NCBI GenBank assembly: GCA_963678445.1
Contig: OY782877.1
Location: 4,216,001-4,280,000, forward strand
Reading direction: 5' to 3'
Source of the DNA: G963678445 sp963678445
Lineage (GTDB): Bacteria > Hydrogenedentota > Hydrogenedentia > Hydrogenedentales > G963678445
Length of the DNA stretch: 64,000 nt
The notes under the pieces were generated by a model. It was given only the letters and a program-made list of their open reading frames with translations. It was not told where the DNA came from and made no database searches. A program made the position numbers and the translations under genes. Below, piece after piece: positions 43,181 to 50,430 of this stretch. Within the stretch, counting starts at the first letter, position 1; each line of letters begins with the position of its first letter.

Positions 43181-44371
43181 ATGCGAGACATTATGTTGTT
43201 GGGGGCGGCGCGCACCCCTATCGGATCGCTTAATGGTATATTTGCCCAAACCGATGCAATTTCGCTCGGCAAAACGGTTTCTGAAGCGGTTTTTGAGAGA
43301 AGCAGTGTTACAACAGAACAGGTTGAAGAGGTGATCTTCGGTAACGTGCTTTCAGCCGGACTAGGGCAAAACCCGGCTCGCCAGATTGCACTCGGCATCG
43401 GCGTTCCACAAGAACGACCGGCCTTCACCGTCAACAAAGTCTGCGGTTCCGGCCTGAAGGCCATTGAGCTGGCCTGGCAATCCATTGCATTGGAGCGCAA
43501 TGCTGTTGTTCTGGCAGGGGGGACTGAGAATATGAGCCGTGCGCCCTACCTATTGCCTGCAATGCGAAGCGGTGCACGATTAGGCCATACAGAAGCTGTC
43601 GATGCTATGGTGCATGACGGCCTCTGGGATGCTATCCACGGATATCATATGGGTATTACCGCCGAAAATATTGCCGAAGAGTTTAATATATCACGTGAGG
43701 AACAGGACCTGTTTGCTCTGGCAAGTCAGCAGAAATATGAGGCGGCACATCAGGCCCAACATTTTGATGCAGAAATTGTTCCCGTTACCGTTCAAAACCG
43801 TCGTAACACCCTGACGCACACCGTAGACGAGCACCCAAAGCCCAACACCTCATTGGAAAAAATGGAAGCCTTACGCCCGGCTTTTAAAGCAGATGGTACG
43901 GTCACCGCCGCCAATGCCTCAGGTATTAACGATGGCGCCGCGGCTATGATCGTTGCTGCCAAAGAGGGGTTGCCTACACCTATCCCCAAAGAATCCGCTG
44001 TCTATCTGCGCGACGTGCGCAGTTGGGGATGCGATCCCGCCATGATGGGATTGGGGCCTATCGGCGTCGTAAAACGATTGCTGCAGGAAAACAACCTGAC
44101 CCACGAGGATATCGGGGTATGGGAACTGAATGAAGCCTTTGCCGCACAGTCAATTGCCGTAATTCGTGAATTAGGTATCAATATAGATAAGGTAAACCCG
44201 AGTGGGGGAGCTATTGCCCTTGGACATCCCATCGGGTGCACCGGTGCACGTATCACTACTACCTTGATCTATAGCATGAAACGTCTCCAATGTCGCTATG
44301 GTATCGCCGCAATGTGTATCGGCGGCGGACAAGGCATCGGCTGTCTGCTCGAAAACTACGACAATTCCTGA
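43181..44371 (+). CDS. Acetyl-CoA C-acetyltransferase (thiolase)
   Basis: 396 residues. Condenses two acetyl-CoA to acetoacetyl-CoA or cleaves 3-ketoacyl-CoA. The nucleophilic Cys is in VNKVCGSGLKA (near 88), with GGTENMS, NEAFAAQ, GGAIALGHPIGCTGAR (catalytic His) and the second Cys in MCIGGGQGIG. The ATG at 43181 follows AAGGGAAG and gives the standard N-terminus MRDIMLLGAARTPIGS; the longer upstream frame has no support. No beta-oxidation or butyrate partners are in the window, so its pathway (ketone or butyrate fermentation, mevalonate, or storage polymer) is open. A hairpin follows. Confidence 0.93.
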   Translation: MRDIMLLGAARTPIGSLNGIFAQTDAISLGKTVSEAVFERSSVTTEQVEEVIFGNVLSAGLGQNPARQIALGIGVPQERPAFTVNKVCGSGLKAIELAWQSIALERNAVVLAGGTENMSRAPYLLPAMRSGARLGHTEAVDAMVHDGLWDAIHGYHMGITAENIAEEFNISREEQDLFALASQQKYEAAHQAQHFDAEIVPVTVQNRRNTLTHTVDEHPKPNTSLEKMEALRPAFKADGTVTAANASGINDGAAAMIVAAKEGLPTPIPKESAVYLRDVRSWGCDPAMMGLGPIGVVKRLLQENNLTHEDIGVWELNEAFAAQSIAVIRELGINIDKVNPSGGAIALGHPIGCTGARITTTLIYSMKRLQCRYGIAAMCIGGGQGIGCLLENYDNS

Positions 44372-44397
44372 CCGACATTTTAATAAAAGAGCTACCT

Positions 44398-44431
44398 TTC
44401 CACGAAAGGCTGGGGGAGGCCTTTCGTGGAA
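44398..44431 (+). terminator. Hairpin after the thiolase gene
   Basis: TTCCACGAAAGGC (44398-44410) pairs perfectly with GCCTTTCGTGGAA (44419-44431), loop TGGGGGAG. It starts 26 bases after the thiolase stop. The downstream tract is only moderately T-rich. Confidence 0.7.
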
Positions 44432-44614
44432 GTTCTCTGCATTTTCACTATCGCTCACTAATTTGCCTGCTCCCTGTATGGAAATGCGCCTTCTAAGCGC
44501 AAAAAGGCAGTTTTTACCCTCATTTAGCTTTGAACAGTCCCTTTTTAACCCTAAATCATTCCGATCTCTACTAAAACTACGCATCTCAGGAAGTTTATTT
44601 CGATGTTTTATCAC

Positions 44615-44661
44615 TTGAAATGCAACAGGATAATGTGGATAATACGTGACAATATTCACGT
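44615..44661 (+). promoter_or_regulatory. Promoter and Rex/CRP-FNR-type operator of the hydrogenase operon
   Basis: The -35 TTGAAA (44615-44620), 17 bp, and -10 GATAAT (44638-44643) make a good sigma-70-type promoter. Overlapping the expected start site is ACGTGA-CAATAT-TCACGT (44644-44661), a perfect 6-6-6 inverted repeat. GTGA-N6-TCAC is the core of both Rex boxes and CRP-type sites. Rex senses NADH/NAD+ and commonly represses hydrogenase operons, so redox repression is the favoured reading (inference). The remainder of the 332-bp gap holds only the thiolase hairpin. Confidence 0.6.
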
Positions 44662-44703
44662 TTACCATCTGTAGGCGATTTATGCTTATGGATATGGAGG
44701 AGA

Positions 44704-46896
44704 ATGGAAGAATTCATGAATGGGAAACCGCTTGAGAACTATGAGAAGTTAGTTGCGCAGGCCGACAAGGTCTTGGCGGAAACCACCAAGCCAGACCAGA
44801 TTGTTATTCAAGTCGGCTCCGCCACGTGTGAAAACGCTGCCGGTGCGGAACTGGTCCGAAAGGAATTCCAGAAACACATTGCCGCATCCGAGCGTGATGA
44901 CATCGTCATCCGCACAACCGGCTGCACGGGTCGGTGCAGTCGCGAACCCATCGTCAGCATCCGCGTGCCGGGTGAGATCGAAGTGAAATACCAGCAAGTC
45001 GATCGCGAGTTGGTGCACGAGATCTTCACTCAGCATATTCTGGAGGGCAAACCGCTCGTCGACAAGACCTTGGAAAAATGTCCGGAAGGCCGAAAATACC
45101 AAGTGATGGTCTGCGATGGCGCTCCTTCAGAACGGACCACTCCGGGGGGCATCCACACCTTCTTTGAGGAAGCTATTGCAGCCTCTTCGCTCGAGGAAGA
45201 TGAAGTCATTGTTTTTTCAGGCAATTGTCTGGGCTTTTCCCACGACAACACCGTCGAGAATGCAACACGTGTCTTCATCCGTCCCGACAAGGTGCTCTAC
45301 CGCGTATCCAGTCGCGAAGAAGTAGAAAAAATCGTTGAATCGCATCTGGTGGGCGGTAAAGTTGTCGAAGAGCTTTGTGTCGACGACGAACCCGTCAGTC
45401 AGGGGTTCTTTGATCTCTACGGCGATGTTACCTTCTTCCGTCGTCAGAGCCGCATTGCCCTGCGCAACGCCGGTCTCGTCAATCCAGAAAGCATCGAAGA
45501 CTACATCCATTTCAAAGGCTTTAATGCGCTGGGCAAAGTATTGGAGCAAGGCGATCCGGAAGCAGTGGTGAATGAAATCACGAACTCCAATCTGCGTGGT
45601 CGCGGCGGCGGTGGTTTCCCCACTGGCTTGAAATGGAAATTTGCCCGCAATAATGAAGAAAAAATACGCTACATTATTTGTAACGCCGACGAAGGCGATC
45701 CGGGCGCGTTCATGGACCGCAGCATGCTCGAATCCGATCCCTACAGCATCGTTGAAGGCATGATCATCGGCGGTTTCGCGATTGGGGCACAGCAGGGATT
45801 TTTCTACATTCGTGCAGAATACCCACTTGCCATCAGACGCATTGAAAATGCGATTGCCAAATGCCGCGAATACGGTTTGCTGGGTGAAAATATCCTGGGT
45901 AGCGGCTTCAACTTTGACCTGCAGATCCGTCTGGGCGCAGGCGCATTCGTTTGCGGTGAAGAAACCGCCCTTATTCGCTCCATCGAAGGCGAACGCGGTC
46001 AACCCCGCATCCGTCCGCCGTTCCCCGCCGTCAAAGGCCTGTGGGGCAAACCCACCATTATCAACAACGTAGAAACCTTCGCCAACGTTTCCGCTATTTT
46101 GCTGTACGGTAGCGAATGGTTCAAAAATATCGGTACCGAAAAAAGCGGTGGCACCAAGGTCTTCGCGCTGGCGGGCAAGGTTTGCCACACCGGTTTGGTG
46201 GAAGTCCCCATGGGCACCACACTGCGCGATGTCGTATTTGGCATCGGCGGCGGTGTCGCCAACGGAAAAGAACTCAAAGCCGTGCAGACCGGTGGTCCGG
46301 CAGGCGGCCTGATTCCCGCGTCCGACTGCGACACCCCCGTGGATTATGACACTCTGGCCAAGATGGGTTCCATCATGGGCAGCGGCGGCATGATCGTACT
46401 CGACGAAACCGATTGTATCGTCGACGTAGCCAAATTCTTCATGAGCTTCTGTCAGGACGAATCCTGCGGTAAATGTACCCCCTGCCGCGAAGGCACCAAA
46501 CGTATGCTCGAAATCCTCGAACGCATCACCCACGGCAAAGGCGTCCCCGAAGACATCGACAACCTCGAACGCCTGGCCACCTTGGTGCAACGTTCCTCGC
46601 TGTGCGGCTTGGGCCGCGCCGCGCCCAACCCCGTGCTCAGCACCATTAAACATTTCCGCGCCGAATATGAAGCGCATGTTGTGGACAAAACCTGCCCGGC
46701 GAAGAAATGCACCGCCCTTATCCGCTACGAAGTCGATGCGGAGAAATGTGTAGGCTGCACCATGTGCGCCCGCCGTTGCCCGGCTGACTGCATTTCCGGC
46801 GAACGCAAACAAGCCCACGTTATTGACCAGGATAAATGCATCAAATGCGGACAGTGCTTCGAAAGCTGCCGTTTTGACGCTATCAAGAAACTGTAA
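44704..46896 (+). CDS. hydB: NAD(P)-reducing/bifurcating [FeFe]-hydrogenase beta subunit (NuoF-like)
   Basis: 730 residues. The diaphorase subunit holds FMN and binds NAD(H): GRGGGGFPTGLKWKFA, NADEGDPGAFMDRSML, GAGAFVCGEETALIRSIEGE, and the [4Fe-4S] ligand motif SCGKCTPCREGTKRML. The C-terminus adds two ferredoxin-type clusters, CVGCTMCARRCPADC and CIKCGQCFESC, as in HydB/HndC of bifurcating hydrogenases. The N-terminus contains two successive thioredoxin-like segments. The first (about 30-110) has one Cys in its first motif plus CTGRC. The second (about 130-230) keeps only single Cys, so its [2Fe-2S] site looks lost. GGAGGA lies very close to this ATG; the ATG at 44716 is an alternative. First gene of the B-A-C operon. 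Confidence 0.93.
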   Translation: MEEFMNGKPLENYEKLVAQADKVLAETTKPDQIVIQVGSATCENAAGAELVRKEFQKHIAASERDDIVIRTTGCTGRCSREPIVSIRVPGEIEVKYQQVDRELVHEIFTQHILEGKPLVDKTLEKCPEGRKYQVMVCDGAPSERTTPGGIHTFFEEAIAASSLEEDEVIVFSGNCLGFSHDNTVENATRVFIRPDKVLYRVSSREEVEKIVESHLVGGKVVEELCVDDEPVSQGFFDLYGDVTFFRRQSRIALRNAGLVNPESIEDYIHFKGFNALGKVLEQGDPEAVVNEITNSNLRGRGGGGFPTGLKWKFARNNEEKIRYIICNADEGDPGAFMDRSMLESDPYSIVEGMIIGGFAIGAQQGFFYIRAEYPLAIRRIENAIAKCREYGLLGENILGSGFNFDLQIRLGAGAFVCGEETALIRSIEGERGQPRIRPPFPAVKGLWGKPTIINNVETFANVSAILLYGSEWFKNIGTEKSGGTKVFALAGKVCHTGLVEVPMGTTLRDVVFGIGGGVANGKELKAVQTGGPAGGLIPASDCDTPVDYDTLAKMGSIMGSGGMIVLDETDCIVDVAKFFMSFCQDESCGKCTPCREGTKRMLEILERITHGKGVPEDIDNLERLATLVQRSSLCGLGRAAPNPVLSTIKHFRAEYEAHVVDKTCPAKKCTALIRYEVDAEKCVGCTMCARRCPADCISGERKQAHVIDQDKCIKCGQCFESCRFDAIKKL

Positions 46897-46916
46897 CCGA
46901 GCATACGGGTGACATA

Positions 46917-48686
46917 ATGAGTGAAAAAAAGATGATTAACCTTACGATCGACGGTCAGTCCATATCCGTGCCGGAAGGCACCACCATCATGGAAGCGGCC
47001 GAACAGGAACTAGGAATCAAAATTCCCCGCCTGTGCTATCATCCCGATTTAAGCCTCGCTGGCTCATGCCGCGTGTGCATAGTAGAAGTAAAAGGCGTTA
47101 ACTTCTTCATGGCTTCCTGCAGCGTCGCCTGCACCGAAGGCATGGAAGTCATTACCAACAGTCCTGAAATTCGTCAGGCGCGTCGCGACATCGTCGAATT
47201 GCTACTGGACAACCACCCCAAGGAATGCCAGACCTGCGAACGCGATGGAAATTGCGAATTGCAGAACCTGGCCTATTCATTGGGCGTGCGCAAACGCCTC
47301 TTTGAGGGCGAGCGCAAACAGCTTCCCATCGACGAAAGCAGTCGTTCCGTCGTACGCGACCCGAACAAATGCATTCTATGTGGACGTTGCGTGCGGGTAT
47401 GCGCCGAGGTACAGGGTGTAGCCAACCTGAGCCAGCAAAACCGCGGTTTCAATACCGTTGTCAGTCCTGCTCACGGCGTCAACATGGACGACTCGGTCTG
47501 CATCCAGTGTGGACAATGCATCAATGCATGTCCCACTGCCGCCTTTACTGAAAAGAGCTATACCGAAGAAGTTTGGGCGGCTCTGGCAGACCCGACCAAG
47601 CATGTGGTCGTACACACCGCACCCGCCATCCGCGCCGCTATCGGCGAAGGTTTTGGCATGGAACCGGGCACCCCGGCTGCAGGCAAGATGGTTACCGCCC
47701 TGCGTCGTCTGGGCTTCGACAAGGTCTTCGACACCAACTTCACCGCAGACCTGACCATCATCGAAGAAGCCACCGAATTCCTCAACCGTTTCCAAAAAGG
47801 CGAACGCCTGCCCCTGTTGACCAGCTGTTCGCCGGGTTGGGTGAACTTTATGGAGCGCTTCTACCCGGAACTTATCCAGAATGCATCTACCTGCCGCTCT
47901 CCCATGGCGATGATGTCCTCCTTGCTGAAGACCTACTACGCAGAAAAGATCGACAAAGACCCCAAAGACATTTTTGTCGTATCCGTCATGCCCTGCACCG
48001 CGAAAAAATTCGAGGCAGGTCGTCCCGAGTTGCGTGAAGCAGACGGTTCCCCAGAAACCGACGCCGTCCTGACTACCCGCGAACTGATTTGGATGATCAA
48101 GTGCTACGGTATTGACATGGCTTCCTTGCCCGATGGCGACTTCGACACCCCCTTGGGGCAATCCACGGGGGCAGCCGACATCTTCGGCACCACCGGCGGC
48201 GTGCTCGAAGCGGCACTGCGTATGGCCGTGGAAGTGGTTACCGGCGAACCCCTCAAAGACGTCGAATTCAAAGATGTGCGCGCTGTAGAAGGCCTGCGTG
48301 AACGGGAATTGAAGGTCAACGATGAACTTACGCTCAGCGTAGGTATCGCCAACGGTTTGACCAACGCCAAGATCCTGCTTGACAAAGTGATTAGCGGTGA
48401 AAAAGAATTCCACATCATCGAAATCATGGCCTGTCCCGGCGGCTGCATCGGTGGTGGCGGCCAACCCTACCCACCCAAAGGCTACCGCATCCTGGATCGC
48501 CGTCTGCTCGCCAAACGCGCCAGCGCACTCTACGCCATTGACCAGGGCAAAGAACTGCGCAACTCCTACCATAGCCCCGCCATTAAGGCACTGTACGAAG
48601 AATACCTGGGTGAACCGGGCGGTGAAAAATCGCACCAACTGCTGCATACACACTATGCGCCCAGATTGCCGAGAGGAATTCGCTAA
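46917..48686 (+). CDS. hydA: [FeFe]-hydrogenase catalytic subunit HydA
   Basis: 589 residues. Domains in order: a plant-type [2Fe-2S] with CYHPDLSLAGSCRVC (about 39-75), a His-Cys3 [4Fe-4S] with HPKECQTCERDGNC, two ferredoxin clusters (CILCGRCVRVC and CIQCGQCINACP), then the H-cluster domain. H-cluster motifs are L1 TSCSPGWVNF (about residue 301), L2 MPCTAKKFEA and L3 ACPGGCIGGGGQP, with the small-subunit tail after L3. L1 has Ser at the second Cys of the classical TSCCP. From memory TSCSP is frequent in NAD-linked bifurcating HydA proteins, so the enzyme is probably normal. It makes or uses H2 with NADH and ferredoxin in the cytoplasm. Maturases HydEFG are not in the window. Confidence 0.95.
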   Translation: MSEKKMINLTIDGQSISVPEGTTIMEAAEQELGIKIPRLCYHPDLSLAGSCRVCIVEVKGVNFFMASCSVACTEGMEVITNSPEIRQARRDIVELLLDNHPKECQTCERDGNCELQNLAYSLGVRKRLFEGERKQLPIDESSRSVVRDPNKCILCGRCVRVCAEVQGVANLSQQNRGFNTVVSPAHGVNMDDSVCIQCGQCINACPTAAFTEKSYTEEVWAALADPTKHVVVHTAPAIRAAIGEGFGMEPGTPAAGKMVTALRRLGFDKVFDTNFTADLTIIEEATEFLNRFQKGERLPLLTSCSPGWVNFMERFYPELIQNASTCRSPMAMMSSLLKTYYAEKIDKDPKDIFVVSVMPCTAKKFEAGRPELREADGSPETDAVLTTRELIWMIKCYGIDMASLPDGDFDTPLGQSTGAADIFGTTGGVLEAALRMAVEVVTGEPLKDVEFKDVRAVEGLRERELKVNDELTLSVGIANGLTNAKILLDKVISGEKEFHIIEIMACPGGCIGGGGQPYPPKGYRILDRRLLAKRASALYAIDQGKELRNSYHSPAIKALYEEYLGEPGGEKSHQLLHTHYAPRLPRGIR

Positions 48687-49228
48687 TGACGACCACGGTA
48701 ACAAATACAGACAATCGCAAAGAGATCGAAGCCCAAAGCAAAGCGGCCCTGCCCGAGCATATCGTCGCCTTCATCGATGAATGCAACCAGGGACCTGAGC
48801 CCAAAAGCCAGCTGATCAACGTGCTGCACAAAGTGCAAGGGCACTACGGTTACCTTAGCCGGGAACAACTCGACGCCGTTGCACAACTGCTTCAGGTTCC
48901 TACGGCCAAAGTCACCGGCGTAGCCACCTTCTACCACTACTTCCGGCTCACGCCCCGCGGCAAATTCGTCATCCACGTTTGTCTCGGCACCGCATGCTAC
49001 GTACAAGGCGTAGAACGCGTCGTCGACAAACTGATGGAAGAACTGGGTATCAGCTTTGGCGAAACCACCAGCGACGGACTCTTCTCCCTTGAGCCCGCCC
49101 GCTGCCTGGGTACCTGCGCCATGGCCCCCGTACTCATGATTGGCGAAAAAATCCACGGCGACATGACCCCCGACAAAGTTCCCGCGCTGCTGGAAGAATA
49201 CGTCAAACTGGCCAAACAAAAACAATAA
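48686..49228 (+). CDS. hydC: Hydrogenase gamma subunit (NuoE-like, [2Fe-2S])
   Basis: 180 residues. Thioredoxin-like [2Fe-2S] subunit that relays electrons between the NuoF-like subunit and HydA. Ligand motifs are HVCLGTACYV and later RCLGTCAMAP (near residues 145-150). The helical N-terminal bundle (LINVLHKVQGHYGYLSREQL) and ATFYHYF are typical of NuoE. The ATG overlaps the hydA stop by one base, so translation is coupled. It ends the operon, followed by a strong terminator. Confidence 0.95.
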   Translation: MTTTVTNTDNRKEIEAQSKAALPEHIVAFIDECNQGPEPKSQLINVLHKVQGHYGYLSREQLDAVAQLLQVPTAKVTGVATFYHYFRLTPRGKFVIHVCLGTACYVQGVERVVDKLMEELGISFGETTSDGLFSLEPARCLGTCAMAPVLMIGEKIHGDMTPDKVPALLEEYVKLAKQKQ

Positions 49229-49254
49229 GAAAATAGTTCAACAAACTATCCCCA

Positions 49255-49296
49255 CGCAGGGAAACGGTGAATATACCGTTTCCCTGCGTTTCGTTT
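49255..49296 (+). terminator. Rho-independent terminator of the hydrogenase operon
   Basis: CGCAGGGAAACGGT (49255-49268) pairs perfectly with ACCGTTTCCCTGCG (49275-49288), loop GAATAT, followed by TTTCGTTT. It lies 27 bases past the hydC stop. Confidence 0.9.
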
Positions 49297-49361
49297 ATGA
49301 TTGATAGAACAAAAAATAGCTCTGTTCTGTTTTGAATATTCCAAATAGCTTGGAAAAGAAT

Positions 49362-49390
49362 TTGACATACGAAAACATTGTATGTATAGT
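49362..49390 (+). promoter_or_regulatory. Strong sigma-70-type promoter without a downstream ORF
   Basis: TTGACA (49362-49367), exactly 17 bp, TATAGT (49385-49390). The spacer contains the inverted pair ATACgaaaacattGTAT. It lies after the hydrogenase terminator and points away from that operon. No open frame with a ribosome-binding site follows before the hairpin at 49435. Confidence 0.7.
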
Positions 49391-49396
49391 TTTCTT

Positions 49397-49471
49397 GTCT
49401 TTGATTAATACCGTGTGGTGGCTTTATTTATAAAGAAACGCCCCGAACCGTTCTTCGGTTCGGGGCGTTTC
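49397..49471 (+). ncRNA. Candidate small RNA, about 75 nt (promoter-to-terminator unit)
   Basis: Predicted from the promoter at 49362-49390 and the perfect 16-bp hairpin GAAACGCCCCGAACCG (49435-49450) / CGGTTCGGGGCGTTTC (49456-49471) with a TTCTT loop. Only about 38 bases lie between the start point and the hairpin. The bases after the hairpin are only moderately T-rich. An untranslated RNA is the simplest reading; an alternative is a promoter whose transcript is attenuated before the downstream cassette. Unverified. Confidence 0.45.
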
Positions 49472-49490
49472 GTATCTATTCCAGAATAGT

Positions 49491-49604
49491 TTTGCTCTTG
49501 TTACCAAGTTAGACGTTGGTAACGTTAAACGCTATCTGCCCAGGTATTACGAAGCAAAGCTTCGGAGGTAAGTGCGTGACGAAGTACAACTTCGTCACGA
49601 GGGA
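49491..49604 (+). repeat. Three-hairpin direct repeat, left copy (family 2)
   Basis: About 113 bp, nearly identical to 50241-50353 with four small differences. It contains three inverted repeats: GTTACCAA with TTGGTAAC; CGAAGC-AAA-GCTTCG; and GTGACGAAGT-ACA-ACTTCGTCAC. It begins TTTGCTCT and ends CACGAGGGA. No other copy is in the window. Confidence 0.9.
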
Positions 49605-49615
49605 AAAACTTCTTG

Positions 49616-50185
49616 CTACTTGTTATATTTAGGATGAAACAACGCTATCAAAATTGTTTCTAAAGTATTTGCATTATCAATCGAATCTTGAAATAAAGAA
49701 CCGTTTTTGCGCCTGTCACCTGAAGATATCACTAATAGGGAAAAACTTTTTATGTATTCGATGCTTTCATCTTCAGTTATGGTATTATTTGAAAGTAAAC
49801 TCTCAATTTCGATTATATTGTTTGAGAGTGTATTATGCCGATTACCGCCCCCGAGTTGTTGATTAATTCTAAACTTCAGGTCTTTGGCATCATCAGCAGT
49901 GCTGGAAGATGTTCCTCCTTTGCCTATGTAGACAGGAACTAAATCTTGATCTAGGAAAATGTAAATTCCAGCTTTTCCTATTAGAGAATTAAGAGCTAAT
50001 GCGCTATTTTTCCCGGTGTTATTTATTATATTACACGGTAGAAAACACTTAATGTCTACACCATTATCTTTGCCATACAAAGCTTCTAAACAGTCTCGGA
50101 AATAAACATCAAGATTTTGATATCTATTCAAGATTGAATCTTTGGATAAGATAATATTATCACTTATTCGTATTGGTTTTTTCAT
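49616..50185 (-). CDS. GIY-YIG nuclease domain protein
   Basis: 189 residues, A+T-rich codon use unlike its neighbours. The GIY-YIG core starts at residue 73: GIYIF, then VYIGKGG (YIG at 86-88), a candidate catalytic Arg at 106 (DLKFRINQQLGG) and the Glu at 176 in TLETILIALFHPKYNK, ending with the usual Pro and Asn. So the full Tyr-Tyr-Arg-Glu set is present. Residues 1-70 form an N-terminal region I do not recognise. The family includes homing endonucleases, UvrC and restriction enzymes. No typical homing-enzyme DNA-binding tail is present. The ribosome-binding site is GGGTGG, six bases before the ATG. The gene is the only one between the family-2 repeats. Confidence 0.8.
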   Translation of the reverse strand: MKKPIRISDNIILSKDSILNRYQNLDVYFRDCLEALYGKDNGVDIKCFLPCNIINNTGKNSALALNSLIGKAGIYIFLDQDLVPVYIGKGGTSSSTADDAKDLKFRINQQLGGGNRHNTLSNNIIEIESLLSNNTITEDESIEYIKSFSLLVISSGDRRKNGSLFQDSIDNANTLETILIALFHPKYNK

Positions 50186-50240
50186 AGTCTACCACCCAAA
50201 AAATGAGCTTATTGCACTTTCAATACTGCTTGCTACTGAT

Positions 50241-50353
50241 TTTTGCTCTCGTTACCAAGTTAGACTTGGTAACGTTAAACGCTATCTGCCCAGGTATTAC
50301 GAAGCAAAGCTTCGGAGACAAGTGCGTGACGAAGTACAACTTCGTCACGAGGG
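50241..50353 (+). repeat. Three-hairpin direct repeat, right copy (family 2)
   Basis: Same orientation as the left copy. Here the first hairpin is perfect: GTTACCAAGT-TAG-ACTTGGTAAC. The third is again GTGACGAAGT-ACA-ACTTCGTCAC. The nuclease gene reads away from this copy, so the repeat would lie in its promoter or leader region. A family-1 repeat abuts its right end. Confidence 0.9.
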
Positions 50354-50361
50354 AACGAAAA

Positions 50362-50428
50362 CTCTGTTTCGGTCAGGGACGGCAAAGACCATATTTCCTG
50401 GGTGTGGCCCTGGCCACCGCTGGCCACT
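50362..50428 (+). repeat. Family-1 dispersed repeat, right-hand part
   Basis: Core GGTCAGGGACGGCAAAGACC, then GTGGCCCTGGCCAC and GCTGGCCACTGC. The left half of the element is missing, replaced by the family-2 repeat. It lies three bases from the purB stop. Confidence 0.8.
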
Positions 50429-50430
50429 GC

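Larger units (their letters stand above)
49491..50353 (-). mobile_element. GIY-YIG nuclease cassette bounded by family-2 direct repeats
   Basis: About 863 bp comprising the two 113-bp repeats and a single A+T-rich gene read on the minus strand. Base composition inside the cassette differs sharply from the neighbouring hydrogenase and purB genes, which suggests transfer. A short word, CTTGCTACT, also occurs just inside both repeats (49612-49620 and 50229-50237). No transposase or integrase is present. Whether it moves as a unit is inferred, not shown. Confidence 0.6.

Noticed and set aside
45217..46818. 533-codon open frame antisense to hydB
   Set aside because: A shadow with Gly/Ala/Phe-rich composition, opposite a fully supported iron-sulfur flavoprotein.
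47820..47840. HydA L1 motif reads TSCSPGW where the classical form is TSCCPGW
   Set aside because: Looks like loss of a key Cys, but as I recall TSCSP is common in NAD-linked bifurcating hydrogenases of this subunit type, so it is probably a family trait and not a defect.
47376..48704. 442-codon open frame antisense to hydA
   Set aside because: Shadow of the GC-rich third codon positions of hydA; no start signals.
49491..50353. Possible CRISPR-like or integron attC array
   Set aside because: Only two repeat copies, 113 bp long and about 750 bp apart with a gene between; no spacer periodicity, no Cas or integrase gene, and the core sites do not fit the attC RYYYAAC/GTTRRRY pairing.
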